This document shows positions 5,301-5,364 of a DNA stretch of 5,364 bases, in pieces. The stretch's first letter is position 1. Every line of letters starts with the position of its first letter. The stretch lies in the NCBI GenBank assembly GCA_964568365.1, contig CAZMQF010000166.1, positions 1 through 5,364 on the forward strand. Direction: 5' to 3'. Source of the DNA: CAYLMG01 sp964568365. GTDB lineage: Bacteria; Planctomycetota; Phycisphaerae; Sedimentisphaerales; Anaerobacaceae. Under the pieces are notes generated by a model that was not told the origin of the DNA, did not search any database, and worked only from the letters and a program-made list of their open reading frames with translations. The position numbers were made by a program, and so were the translations under genes.

Positions 5301-5364
5301 ATGTTTGAGCGCTTTACAGACCGTGCACGCAAGGTAATGGCGCTGGCTAATCAGGAGGCCCAGC
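5301..5364 (+). CDS. clpC: ATP-dependent Clp protease ATP-binding subunit ClpC, first 21 codons (runs off the right edge)
   Basis: The visible protein is MFERFTDRARKVMALANQEAQ, the highly conserved opening helix of the Clp N-terminal domain of ClpC (FxRFTxRAxxVxxLAxxEA). Family knowledge: ClpC is a two-ATPase-domain Hsp100 unfoldase that feeds substrates to the ClpP peptidase in the cytoplasm for protein quality control. The exact wording, especially FTDRARKVM and ANQEAQ, is closer to planctomycete ClpC than to the Bacillus form, which is one ground for the taxonomic guess. ClpA and ClpB start differently. The Walker motifs, middle domain and C-terminus are outside the window. It is preceded by its own strong promoter and ribosome site and is divergent from the large exported-protein gene, so it is independently expressed. 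Confidence 0.92.
   Translation, partial: MFERFTDRARKVMALANQEAQ

Noticed and set aside
4952..5332. 126-codon minus-strand open frame between the exported-protein gene and clpC
   Set aside because: It would begin inside clpC and cover both promoters. The composition is that of translated AT-rich DNA and no ribosome site is seen.

Overview
The window holds five protein genes or gene parts in a genome of intermediate GC content. It reads as chromosomal housekeeping and accessory sequence from a free-living bacterium. The best guess is a Planctomycetota member, possibly Phycisphaerae/Sedimentisphaerales-like. The grounds are the N-terminus of ClpC (MFERFTDRARKVMALANQEAQ), which resembles planctomycete ClpC, and a very large exported protein with a type II secretion pseudopilin (GspG) domain at its C-terminus, an architecture I associate with that phylum. 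The taxonomic call is inference. No IS element, CRISPR array, tRNA, rRNA or phage gene is visible.

Left part (1-1929, minus strand): a two-gene unit. polX encodes a full-length bacterial family X DNA polymerase with an intact polymerase palm and an intact PHP nuclease domain. It is followed after 30 nt, in the same reading frame, by the start of a P-loop nucleoside triphosphatase of THEP1 type that runs off the left edge. The likely polX promoter has a consensus -10 only 7 nt from the ATG, with no Shine-Dalgarno, which suggests a leaderless or nearly leaderless mRNA. The -10 lies in one arm of a perfect 8-bp inverted repeat that looks like an operator.

Middle (1930-2800): a 443-nt non-coding stretch with short direct repeats and a candidate folded element. 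A small plus-strand gene for an 86-residue charged, probably coiled-coil protein of unknown function follows. A strong intrinsic terminator lies between this gene and the convergent large gene.

Right part (2800-5364): a 700-residue exported protein (minus strand, GTG start, strong Shine-Dalgarno) with a C-terminal GspG-type domain. A divergent regulatory region of about 400 bp separates it from clpC (plus strand), which has a near-perfect sigma70-type promoter and of which only the first 21 codons are present.

Only polX and the THEP1-like gene look functionally linked (nucleic acid repair and nucleotide metabolism, inferred from co-transcription). The rest are independent units. I see no convincing multi-gene novel system. 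The items most worth a second look are the pseudopilin-domain fusion, the polX promoter dyad, the small coiled-coil gene and the folded intergenic element.
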